The position numbers and the translations under genes are program-made. From Lathyrus oleraceus (taxonomy: Eukaryota > Streptophyta > Magnoliopsida > Fabales > Fabaceae), in NCBI RefSeq assembly GCF_024323335.1, contig NC_066582.1, forward strand, positions 181,918,782 through 181,982,781: DNA of 64,000 bases. The letters are read 5' to 3'. The notes under the pieces were generated by a model. The model was not told where the DNA came from, searched no databases, and saw only the letters and a program-made list of their open reading frames with translations. Below, piece by piece: positions 1 to 9,964 of this stretch (the stretch's first letter is position 1; every line of letters starts with the position of its first letter).

Positions 1-786
1 CAGTATACCTCCCAGGAAGCAATCGAGGGGAGTGTATTGTCTGATTACCTCGCCCAGCAACCCGTGGAGGATTATCAACCGAGGAAGTTTGAGTTCCCTG
101 ATGAGGACATCTCGAGATGCTCAAATCGAAAGATTGTGAGGAACCGATCCCGGAGGAGGGGCCTGACCCTGAATCCGAACGGATTCTGATGTCTGATGGG
201 GCCATTAACATGAATGGAAGCGGAGTTGGTGCCGTTCTGGTTGCGCCGAAGAGATCCCACATTCCTTGTGCTGCCTGACTAGCATTTGAATGCACCGACG
301 GTGTGATTAAGTATGAAGCTGGTATCCTGGGTATCGAACCTCGGTGCGCCTACTGGGGCAACGCCTTTCTCACTGGTATATGGAATGGAAGCTGTGCTAC
401 CAGTTGAGGTTCAAATTCCCTCTTTGAGAGTCCTGATGGACGTGAAATTGCAAGAGGCTGAATGGGTAAGGACCCGGTATGAAGAGTTAAGCCTGATTGA
501 GGAAAAGAGGTTGGCGGCCATTTGTCATGGGCAGCTATACCAACAACGGATGAAGCGTGCTTTTGACAGAAAGGTGTGACCTCGTGTGTATCACGTAGGT
601 GATATGGTGCTGAAAAGGATCCTTCCTCCCCAAAACGATCGTAGGGGCAAATGGACACCCGATTATGAAGGTCCATTCGTGGTCAAGAAGGTTTTCTCTG
701 GTGGAGCCTTGTTGCTGACGACCATGGATGGCGAGGACTTTCCATCCCCTGTGAATGCGGACGTAGTTAAAAAATACTTCGTATAA
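1..786 (+). pseudogene. Ogre element L: pol remnant (archaeal-type RNase H start fused to integrase C-terminus)
   Basis: This is the 3' end of a Ty3/gypsy Tat/Ogre polyprotein. Bases 1-330 align by eye with the linker and start of the second RNase H of element A (the DYLAQQPVEDYQ stretch, then SDGAINMNGSGVGAVLV). Bases from about 345 resume in the integrase C-terminus (TGATPFSLVYGMEAVLPVEV) and end at KKYFV followed by a stop at 784-786. About 1.1 kb present in A, the rest of RNase H and the integrase core, is missing, so the catalytic residues are gone. There is a frameshift near 110 and in-frame TGA codons at 276-278 and 577-579, both readable as CGA to TGA. The 5' part lies outside the window. 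It is a dead fragment of a family related to but distinct from A. Confidence 0.9.
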
Positions 787-795
787 GAGACCCGC

Positions 796-986
796 TGGAC
801 GAAAAGAATAAAATAGTCCACGCAAAAATGGGCATCCCGGCGAACCAAAAAAACAGAAAGAAAAGGTTCGGGCAAAAATTAGGGATAAAATGAAAAAATT
901 GTACACCCGGCAAGTCGAAAACCTGAAAAGGCGACTTGGGCAAAAAAGGGTATCCCGGTGGACTGAAAACCCGAAAGGGCGGTCCA
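796..986 (+). other. Hairpin cassette after the L pol stop codon (four stem-loops)
   Basis: Four short stem-loops lie in the first 200 bases of the 3' UTR: 796-820 (TGGAC/GTCCA), 841-870 (CGAACC/GGTTCG), 911-938 (CAAGTCG/CGACTTG) and 959-986 (TGGACTG/CGGTCCA). The third and fourth carry an inner hairpin closing a GAAA tetraloop (CCT-GAAA-AGG and CCC-GAAA-GGG). Each is followed by a GCAAAA-like linker. The stems differ in sequence but stay paired, and the same cassette is found after pol in elements A and Y. The function is unknown; a structured RNA role in the retrotransposon transcript is an inference. Confidence 0.75.
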
Positions 987-2578
987 GGCAAAAGAGGGAT
1001 TGAAACGAACAACTGCGTCTGGCATGATCGTTTGCGCTTTGGTTAAAGCATCATGGATAATACCCGGTAGGGATCAATCAGAAGCGTCTTGTTCAGAAGG
1101 CGGAAAGCACGGAGAGTCTGAGGACATATGGGGTGTAACCGAGTTGGAACTCAATGAGATCACGGGTTTCACATTGCCATTAGGATAGATTTTTCCTTTT
1201 GTACGCAATTACCTCTTTTCAGGAATTGCTTCCTTTGTATTGCTCATTTGAGCCACACTTTTTTAGAATGCTTATTCAGTCAAATAATTTTGTTTTTGTT
1301 TTTCATTACCGCTTTGATTGCAAAAACATCCAATTATTTTTGATAAAGAATCTTTGCATTTTAAGACATACAGGTCCCTTCCAATGCATGCTTATAAGAT
1401 TGAGAATTTGAAATCTTATTCGAAAGGTTGAGTGACTCAAGTGTTGAAATCTTGACACGCCTGGGGCACAATTTTATCTAACGATCTCTTTTGCAGGTAC
1501 TGTTAGATATTTTCACTCACTTGCAGGTTGTGATGTGGAAGCTTTTGACGAAACAATCCCCGTGGAGTCTGATCAGGGACGACTGAATAGAAGCATGGTG
1601 AAAAGGGCGACGAAGGACGTACGACGATCCTGGATATTAATCAAGAAGACTCTTCAAAGTCTGAAGATTGAAAAGTCTGTATAAGTCCCAGGAGTTCGCT
1701 CTCCGTCGAGTGCGGAGCGATTGGGAATACAAGGTGATGAATCAGAAAAGTCCAGATGAGTCTGGGAGTTCTCAAAATTAGAAAGCTGACAGTGGATTTG
1801 GATGATGAGTACCAATGGGTCGACGAATCGACGGGTGTTTGGTACCGAAATTTCCTCATCTCCCCAAGCAGAGTTGTGAGGACTAATTCCCCAGCAGATC
1901 CAAGGACTATGGCTTCCCTAGCAGGGTCAGGATGGTTATCCCCAGCAGGTTTTAGATCAATGCTTCCCCGGTCGCCAGGCCTGAAGGTTGCTATTTCCCA
2001 GCGGAGGTATCTGTGGGTGGTGGGTCCCTCAAGCAGAGTCGGGATTTATATCCCCAGCAAGTCAAAGACCGTTGTTTCCCCACAGAGCGCGTTAGTGGAT
2101 CTTTCACCAGCGATGTCCCCAAGCGGATCGGGTTCAGTGGAGGTTTATTCCTCAGCAAGGGTTGCCTTTTCCCAGCAGCAGTGTTATTCCCCAGCAGGGT
2201 GGAGATTGGAGTGTTGGCGAGTTCCTCAGCAGAGTGCCTCGAGCTCCCCAGATGAGTCCCTTGAGGGGGATACTTTTTATGCATTCATCATTTAGGAGAT
2301 CATAGCGTATTGCATAATAAATTGCGTAGCATTTCCATAATTATGGAGCATTACGCTGGAAAAAATATCATGCATCATTATTGCAAGCATCAGCTAGTCT
2401 CAAGCCGAGGTCGGCGTTTGAGATTTATGTTTCGTCAGTGGGTGAAGGTGTTACTCAAGCTGTGGTTACCGTTTGAGAGGTGGTTTCGCTGGTTGGAAGA
2501 TCAACATCAGCATTGCAAGCATAAGTTAACCCCAAGCCGTGGTTACCATCCAAGAATGGGTTTTGCCGGTCAGTGAAG

Positions 2579-2870
2579 GTGTTACTCTGAGGAGTTTAGC
2601 ATCATGATGTCAGATCAGCAATGTTCCCCAGTAGTACGATACTGGAGGAAACTTTTCCGCCGGACAGAGATGGAAATGAAGATCGCGATCAGCGCGACTT
2701 GAGCCGTGGTTACCATCCGAGAATGGGTTTTGCCGGTCAGTGAAGATGATACTCCGAGGAGTTCAGCATTGTGACGTTGGGTCAATGGTATTCCCCAGTA
2801 GTGCGATACTGGAGGAAGATTTCTATCGTGCGAGATGGAAGTTGGAATGTGTTACTCTGAGGAGTTCAGC
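2579..2870 (+). repeat. Degenerate repeats in the L 3' UTR (GTTACTCTGAGGAGTT unit)
   Basis: Units starting with GTTACTCTGAGGAGTT, running through a TTCCCCAGTAGTRCGATACTGGAGG stretch and ending in a GAGATGGAA word begin near 2579, 2735 and 2848. A further copy at 3467-3570 lies beyond the next tandem block and closely matches the first. The 2990-3465 array therefore sits inside, or expanded within, an older repeat. Confidence 0.75.
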
Positions 2871-2989
2871 ATCGTGATTTTGGAGCAACGGTATTTCCCA
2901 GTTAATCCTCGGCAAGCGTCTGCCTGGTTTTGGACAAGTGTGGATGTCGTTCCTACGATACTAGTAAGTGTCGTGTCGATCCTCGTAAT

Positions 2990-3465
2990 GTCAGTTTTCT
3001 TTGGTGTCAGTAAACATCATTGTTCGATGTCCAGTAAACATCGAGTTCCCTCCTAGTCATCAGTAAGTGTCTGGTCGAGTTTTCTTTGGTGTCAGTAAAC
3101 ATCATTGTTCGATGTCAAGTAAACATCATTGTTCAATGTCCAGTAAACGTCGAGTTTCCTCCCAGTCATCAGTAAGTGTCTGGTCGAGTTTTCTTTGGTG
3201 TCAGTAAACATCATTGTTCGATGTCAAGTAAACATCATTGTTCGATGTCCAGTAAACGTCGAGTTTCCTCCCAGTCATCAGTAAATGTCTGGTCGAGTTT
3301 TCTTTGGTGTCAGTAAACATCATTGTTCGATATCCAGTAAACGTCGAGTTTCCTCCCAGTCATCAGTATATGTCTGGTCGAGTTTTCTTTGGTGTCAGTA
3401 AACATCATTGTTCGATGTCCAGTAAACGTCGAGTTTCTTCCCAGTCATTAGTCAGTGTCTGGTTG
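2990..3465 (+). repeat. Tandem repeat array in the L 3' UTR, ~85-115 bp units
   Basis: Four to five head-to-tail units share GTTTTCTTTGGTGTCAG (at about 2993, 3079, 3189, 3299 and 3384), followed by AGTAAACATCATTGTTCGAT and a CAGTAAACGTCGAGTTTCC stretch. Unit length varies between about 85 and 115 bp because an inner subunit of roughly 32 bp is present once or twice. The copies are nearly identical, which points to recent expansion. Confidence 0.9.
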
Positions 3466-3609
3466 AAGGTGTTACTCTGAGGAGTTTAGCATCATGACGT
3501 CAGATCAGCAATGTTCCCCAGTAGTGCGATACTGGAGGAAATTTTTCCGTCGGACGGAGATGGAAATAAAATCAAAGGACGTTATGCGATCAGCGCGAAC
3601 AGGCATTTC

Positions 3610-4215
3610 AATCGGAGAAAAGGAAGTGTTGCGGCATTTTCTGGAGATCGGGGTTCAATTGGAGAAAAGGAAGTGTTGAGGCATTTTCTGGAGAGCAGGG
3701 TCCAAATGGAGATTGGAGTTGAAGATTATATCCGGGATGAGGTCCTCAGGATTATCTTCTGTTCATGTGTCACCTTAGACTTTGGCCGAGGCCAATGGAG
3801 GTCGTTATGGGTGTCTTCTGAGGAAGGGATGCACATGTTACCTTCCTTTTGTGAAGGTGTACCCTCTGATATGTCGCCATCAGAGTGGTGTTCTGGTGTT
3901 ATTTCCGACGTTGCCAGCGGAATTATCACAAGAAAGCGGAGAACGGGGTTCAAATGGAGAAAGGGAAATGTTGAGGCATTTTCTGGAGAGCGGGGTTCAA
4001 ATGGAGAAAAGGAGACACGGGGTGTTTTCTGGAGAACGGGGTTCACAATGGCGATCGCGAGCTATCGTCAGGCGACTGGGGTTCAAATGGAGAATGGGGT
4101 TCATTATTTGGAAAACAAGGCTACTATGAAGTTGTCGGGGTTCAACCACGGTGATCCGGGATCATATGCAAGAAAATGAAATTTCGGGGTTCAAGAAAAC
4201 GAAAAAAGAGAAAAT
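3610..4215 (+). repeat. Degenerate tandem repeats in the L 3' UTR (GGGGTTCAAATGGAG unit)
   Basis: Variants of CGGGGTTCAAATGGAGAAA, followed by GGCATTTTCTGGAGA, recur between 3610 and 4215 at roughly 50-bp intervals. A non-repetitive insert at about 3720-3940 splits the array. The array forces open reading frames (for example 3511-4179) that have no other sign of coding. Confidence 0.75.
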
Positions 4216-4524
4216 TTCGGGGTTCAAAAAAAGCATTAAAAGAGGTGATAATCCCCAGCGGATGTGTGGTGTTCAGGCCATGGTTATCCCTGCGTTACCA
4301 TTTATTTTGGTATACAGGTCGACGTTTCTGTTTCGGTATTCAGGCCGACTTTCTCCGTACCAGACGGAGTCTTCTTTCAAGATTACTTCTTTGCCGATTC
4401 TGACAGGCATTGTTAATTATTTCCCATCAGAGTGAAAATTGTTCGTCTGTTCTTGGTATTCAATCTCTTCACCCTGATCATCTGAAAGCCGAGGCTATTC
4501 ATATCGACAGGTTCACAGTGGATT

Positions 4525-4537
4525 GAATAGGGGCAGC
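4525..4537 (+). other. Polypurine tract of element L
   Basis: GAATAGGGGCAGC directly precedes the LTR start TGTAACACC. The same AATAGGGGCA core precedes the LTRs of A, X and Y. This is the expected plus-strand primer of an LTR retrotransposon. Confidence 0.8.
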
Positions 4538-5760
4538 TGTAACACCTCAAAATTTGCCCTCCTCTCTTGGGACTAGCTTAGCATGTTGCATTTCTTTTTT
4601 AGGTTATTAGGCATTGCATATTTGCACATCATATGGCCACAACAAGCAAGTCATCCTCCTAGGTCTTGATCAGAAGATAAAGAGGTTGAGATTCAAGCTG
4701 AGGGTTTCATTGAACTGATCACTAATCATCTGAGGGTTGGTGCTTCAAATTAGGGTTTCATGGTTCCTTAAGGAGATTGATCATCATCTTGGTTGAAATG
4801 GTACATCATCATCGTCATGTTTTTGTCATCACCAAGAGGTTCATTATAATTGATCAGATGCCTTGAGATTAGGGTTTTGACCTTTGGTCAACCCTAATCA
4901 TCTGCATTGGGCCAATCAGGGCTTGTCAAGGAGAGGAGGTCTTCATTGATATGGGGATCATCATATGGTTATATTGAGCTTATGGAAGCTAGGGTTTCGT
5001 GTTTGAGCCATTTCATCAGGAGTTTGAAGCTCAAGTTCATCAGTGCACAGCAAAGTCATCTATCAGTCAATAAAAGTCAACCATAGGTCAACTGATGGAT
5101 TTGGAGGTGGGAGAGGGTTAGAGACACTTCATTCATGTTCAAACGAGTTTCATTTGACATTTCAAACATCAAGAATGAAGAAAATAAAGTCAGATGAGAA
5201 CTTTCCAAAAATAGAAAGTGACTTGTAATTCAAAATTGCCAAAAATGGAAAGGTTTTCTCCTTAGAATTACATGTCCAAAAATGCTTCAAATGAACTTTT
5301 GTCCAACATGAAAGTTGTATATCTTGCTCTCACCTTTCCAAAAAGTCCAAGAACATGAATTTCTCATTTGTGGTTGGCAAGTTATGATCAAATCATTGTC
5401 CAAAAAAGTTGAATTTCAAAGTTGGATAACTTTTACACCAAATGGCCAAATGAAGTGGGACTTTTTGGAGCAAATTTCTTTTGATCTCCTATATTCAATT
5501 CATGCATCACATTTCATTAAAACTAATCACACAAAAAGTGCATTTTTCAAGTGGACTTAATTTGAAAAGTGGAGGGAAAAAGGTGATTTTGAGAAATATG
5601 CATTGTTTTCACATAATTCCACTTGCCTTGGCCTCTAAACATCATTTTAAACTTGCTCCAAACCAGAAATTGCACTGTTACATTGATTTTCACATGTGAG
5701 GGTGGATTGGTCAATTTGCCATTTAGCATAAAACTTGATTTGGCTTAAACCTTTCCATTT

Positions 5761-5803
5761 TTGCTAATCATGATTAGCAACTTCATTAGCATCACATATA
5801 AAA
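5761..5803 (+). promoter_or_regulatory. LTR L core promoter: 20-bp palindrome and TATA box
   Basis: TTGCTAATCATGATTAGCAA (5761-5780) is a perfect 20-bp palindrome. It ends 16 bp before TATAAAA (5797-5803), the best TATA box in this LTR. The position, about 1.26 kb into the LTR, suits the U3/R border. A homeodomain-type site (AATCATGATT) is one possible reading, but no factor can be assigned from sequence alone. Confidence 0.55.
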
Positions 5804-8744
5804 CCATAATCATAACTGTTTTCTGATTAACCATAACAGAATTGTGAATTCTAGATCTAGATCCAAAACTTTTTCATTTTTCTCTCAACTTTCTTCATCA
5901 ATTTTCTTCATTCTTTTTGCCTTGCCTTCGATCAATTCATCATCTACATGCATATTGGAAGTGGATTGAAGCAAAATCTTGGAGAAATCTTGAAGGATCG
6001 TGGACTGTTACAAGAGTGTTCAACAATGGCAAATGGAGATTTCATCGTGTTCAAGCACTGTTGAGCTAAAGCCATGCATTCATTCATCTTCCACATCATC
6101 ACAGAACTTCTGTTTTGCACTTCCATGGCCTGAAACACGCGAATCAACTTCTGCCAATTCTTGAAGGTGAGTTTTCGATTTTGATAATTCATGCAATTGA
6201 TATATGCTTTAGATAGATCTTGCTTAGGAGGTAATTCTGCAAGTTGAACCACTGAATTTGGTTGAGAAACAAGGAAGTTATGATGATTTGAATGTTGACA
6301 TGTGAAACTTCCTTTGATCGATTCTTTGAGCATGAGTAGAATTAGATGAAATTATTACTGGATTCGTGATGTACGTTAGAAGACCTTTCTAGTGATATGC
6401 GTTTTGTTGATTTTGGTGAACATTTGTTCATGAGCTGGGTTTGGATGAAGAACACGTGATGAATGTTTGAAATTTTTTCCAGAAATCTTGTTTGATCCAA
6501 TTAAGCGCTTGCTTGCATGCTGTTGGTGTTAGTCACACTGTAGCGTGCGCTACAATTTGAAAGTAGCCTCCCTTCGATTCCTTGCTATGACATTCCATGA
6601 ATTGGCTTTGCATTTTTTTCTCATATGTTCACATGATTATACAAGCCTTTCCATGCCATTTTTTATTTTTTTCCTCATTCAATAATTCATAACTTCTTGA
6701 TTACTTGTCCAAATTACATGAAGTTTTTTCCATTGTGATCCTTAAAATCTCTAGAATTTTGTGAATATTTTTACAAAAATTGTGCACGTGTGATTTTTTG
6801 AATGGCCTAGGGTTTGTTCACATGTGTTCTTTCATGCACCTTGCTTGATGTTTTGATTGTGAAATGAGGATGCTTAATCCAAAAATCTTGAAATTTTGCA
6901 TGTGTAAAATAGACATCTCAATGAACATTTTGGTGTAGAGTTTGTGATTTTTTCTTTCCTGGTTTATGAGATATGAACTGTTGAATCTAGGTGTGACAAT
7001 TTGTGTCACACCATTTCTTGTCTAACTTCCTGATTTTATTTGCCATGCCTAGTGAAATTGAATTGATCTGAATTTTTGCATGTTGATTCTTATGGATGTT
7101 AAGTTTGCTTTTGAATTTTCCTGGAATTTTTTTATGCATTTCCAATTTGTTTGAGAATTTCCTTTCTGTTTGACCAATTGTGGACCTTTTGTGAGTCATG
7201 ATCTTAAATGATTTGTGAAATTCTTGATATGTATTGTATGGACTTGAAATTTTGTGGAGTGATTCTAGACATATTGAAGTTTACCATGGCTTTGGTTTGG
7301 TGCATTTATCATGTTCCTACTCTGTTTTGTGCTTGCTTGAAGTTGATGCATGATTTGGGGCCTTGTATGGACTTGTATATGCATACCTTGACTTAGGGAT
7401 TTTATTTGACTTGCTTCCCTTTGTCCAAATGGCCTGAAATTTGGTGTGTAGATAATGTTATGAATGCTGTTTAGCCATGAATTTTTTGGGAATTTATTGA
7501 ATTGTTTGTGAGTTCATTCGAATTGGATCTTTCTGTTTGGTTCTATGAGGTTCTAAATTGCATGTTTTGCCTTCTATGCTTCATGAAATGATATTGGTTG
7601 ATGATATGAATATGAGACCACTTGGATTTGATTCTCATTTGATTGATCTTGATTTTTGATAATTTTCATGTTTTGTTTTGGTTTATTGCTCTCATTTTGA
7701 CCCTAGGCCATGTCCTAGTGGTTAGTGCTTAATGTTTGAGTTGTGTTTTCAGGACAAAAGGCATATGGCATGGAGGAATTAATTCACTTGGCTTGAGTTG
7801 ATCATTTGATTGATGTTGATTAACATTAAGTTTGTTTTGTAGGTGGCTTCTAAGTCATTTGTGTTGAGCATTGGCTTATGCTTTGCTTGATGCATTGCTT
7901 GTGTACAGTTAACTGTTGACTTTTAGTTTGTCTGTTTGACTGTTTGAGCTGTGTACTGATTATGTTAGATTGATTTCAGGTACCTTAGTTGCTATAGTTC
8001 ATTTTGAACTTGCTTTGCTGCTGCTTGGTTGCTTAACCAATTGAGGTATAGCATCACTAACTCCATGTAGTCTGGAAGACCTGGCCTGTTACTTGGCCAG
8101 GCACCTGTCTGAAGTCCTCCTTAAGAGGCAATGCTTGTGCTTGTTTATCTTTGTCCCCAAGCAGGAAAAGACCTTTGTTAAGGCAATTGGCAGATACAAG
8201 AGATGTGCAATCCATCTCCTGCTATTCAGTCGAGTCATCCCTTTGCTCACACAACTTGTGTTGATGCATTGTGGATATTAACCCAAGATCCTTGTACAGT
8301 TGTACAGTGAAGTCAGTGTCATAAGTGTAGAAGGGTTCCCACTTTCTGAACCCACACTTCATTGTCTTAAGCTCTCCCAGGCCAGGGATAAGAGCTGTGA
8401 GGCACACCCCTCACTTCCTATTTCATCTGCTTCACCCTAACTCTCAATGTTAGGGTTAAGAGTTAACATCACCTGATACAGTTGGTTTGCTTTTGCAGCC
8501 TAACCCTTGTGTGAGCCCACTTTGCCTGTATATAGTGTGTGCTAATTGTAAATGTTTGCTTTGTTTTGATTATGCTTGCATGCTTTGCTTTGCTTGTTTA
8601 GGATTAGCTTGCTGCTTGTGCAAGTTAGATAGCAACCTTAACTTAGGGATGATATGCATGATAACATCTAGGCTCGAGTCACAGTCTCCCTAGTTGTGTC
8701 TCCCTTTGTATCTGGTTAGGCTAGTCTTTCTCCCCTGTTCAGGG

Positions 8745-8787
8745 GAACTACGTCGCCCTGATCCTCATACCAGATGAGATACGTAGG
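8745..8787 (+). other. U5 stem-loop module 1 of LTR L
   Basis: An outer CTACG/CGTAG stem (8748-8752 with 8781-8785) encloses an inner CTCAT/ATGAG stem (8764-8768 with 8774-8778), followed at once by ATACGTAGG (8779-8787). The same layout with different inner stems occurs in the next two modules and in other LTRs of the window. Confidence 0.65.
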
Positions 8788-9185
8788 CAGGAGGTCGCAC
8801 GAGATCTCTCCGGGCACCCCTTTCTTTTTTTGAGTGTGTTGTGTTTGACAGCTATCAGGCTCGAGTTCCCGACTCCCTGTTAGTCTGTGTGTTCACCCTT
8901 TTTCTTTTGTGTGTGTTTGCTTGTCAGTTGCTAGGCTCGAGTTCCCGACTCCTTAGTAACTTGTTGTTTGTTTCTTCTTGTGTGTGTAGGAGATGGATGT
9001 AAGCCCAACAATTGGCATTCCGTATCCTCTTGTTGTGTGCTTGGAGTCCGGTATAAGTCCATCAAGTGGCATCTGGTTTCCAGTGTGGGTTTGTTTGGTT
9101 CGGAAGCCGATGTAAGTCCAGCGATTGGCGTTCGGGTTCCATGGTTGCCTGCTTGTGTGTTTGTTTTGTTTGACATGCGTGAGCC

Positions 9186-9229
9186 GAACTACGGTAGCTC
9201 TGATTCTCGTTCCAGACGAGATACGTAGG
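9186..9229 (+). other. U5 stem-loop module 2 of LTR L
   Basis: GAACTACG starts the module. The inner stem is CTCGT/ACGAG (9206-9210 with 9216-9220), followed by ATACGTAGG (9221-9229). Compared with module 1, one A-T pair has become G-C, a compensatory change. Confidence 0.65.
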
Positions 9230-9345
9230 CATAGGATGTGATATCCTAGCGAGCCCTTTCCCTCTTATCCCACCTGTGTTGTCTTCAGTGTGTGTGTGTG
9301 TGATGTTTGTTTTAGCAACCTTTTTCTATCTTTTGAGCGTGGATC

Positions 9346-9370
9346 CCGTCGAGTACGACGGATACGTAGG
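9346..9370 (+). other. U5 stem-loop module 3 of LTR L
   Basis: A 6-bp stem CCGTCG/CGACGG with AGTA loop (9346-9361) is followed by ATACGTAGG (9362-9370). The stem sequence is unrelated to modules 1 and 2, but its place before ATACGTAGG is kept. Confidence 0.65.
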
Positions 9371-9550
9371 GGTGCTAATACCTTCCCTTCGCATAACCGA
9401 CTCCCGATCCCATTCTCTTTGGTCGCGAGACCATGTCTTTTCCAGGTTTACTTCGAGCATTTCCTTTCCCTCTTTTGGGATAAATAACGCACGGTGGCGG
9501 CTCTATGTTGTTTTATTTTAGCCCGCCGGTTGTTTTTCGCGGATGCGACA

Positions 9551-9964
9551 ACGAGTAGTCGTTTCTCCGATAATATCCGAAAGATGGGATGATGACTATG
9601 GGAACCTCTTGTAGAACATGTTTGGCAGGGTTAAACCCTAGTACACTCCCTTTGGGTGGTTCTTAACCAAGACACCATGCTCTTGACTTGCAACAAACCC
9701 TTGATTCATGGTTGATCCGTTCATGTATCCTTAATATCAATGGAACTTGGATGTTGATAAGGTGTAAATCATAATCCACCAAAATGGATGATTGATATTA
9801 AGGATGATATGATCCATCCCATGACCTTTGTTTGGTGTGCTTTGCTTGATCCTTGAGTGTGATTGTTGCATTCATACATTCATGCACCCATTTGCTTCCA
9901 TATCATCAAAATAATAAGAAATTTTTCAAGGAACTTAAGGGGTTTATTTGCAAAATTTTCAGAC
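9551..9964 (+). other. 5' leader of Ogre element A
   Basis: About 410 bp between the LTR and the likely ORF1 start. It contains a perfect 15-bp inverted repeat, ATCCTTAATATCAAT at 9727-9741 and its complement at 9791-9805, separated by 49 nt. Leaders of LTR elements often carry dimerisation or packaging structures, so this is a candidate. No coding sequence is seen. Confidence 0.6.

Larger units (their letters stand above)
987..4524 (+). other. 3' untranslated region of element L
   Basis: This 3.5-kb stretch between the pol hairpins and the polypurine tract holds no convincing coding sequence. Bases about 1860-2260 contain many irregular copies of a CCCCAGCAGG-like word; similar words recur in the 3' UTR of A and, inverted, in Y. 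The rest is mostly tandem repeat (listed separately). Ogre elements are known for long, hypervariable 3' UTRs rich in tandem repeats. The open frames here, including one of 222 codons at 3511-4179, follow the repeats and match no protein I recognise. Confidence 0.75.
4538..9550 (+). mobile_element. Ogre-type LTR (3' LTR of L, also in the 5' position for A)
   Basis: This LTR of about 5.0 kb starts with TGTAACACCTC right after a polypurine tract. A TATA box lies at 5797-5803. Three stem-loop/ATACGTAGG modules lie near its 3' end (8745, 9186, 9346). The 3' end is placed at GCGACA (9550) by analogy with other copies and could be 50-60 bp earlier, because TGGCGGCTC (9495-9503) resembles a tRNA-Arg primer site. 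No gene is seen; the short ORFs inside are not conserved. Its sequence differs clearly from the LTR at the other end of A (start TGTAAGACCC), so A's two flanking LTRs are not a matched pair. Confidence 0.85.

Noticed and set aside
1756..2295. 179-codon ORF
   Set aside because: It lies in the CCCCAGCAGG-rich part of the L 3' UTR; the protein is low complexity and has no counterpart in A or Y.
3511..4179. 222-codon ORF in the L 3' UTR
   Set aside because: It is created by the GGGGTTCAAATGGAG tandem repeat, has biased repetitive content and lies between pol and the polypurine tract.
5944..6333. 129-codon minus-strand ORF in LTR L
   Set aside because: It sits at the promoter/leader of the LTR with no recognisable domain; taken as chance.
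9288..9303. Short GT microsatellite
   Set aside because: Only about seven dinucleotides; too short to matter.
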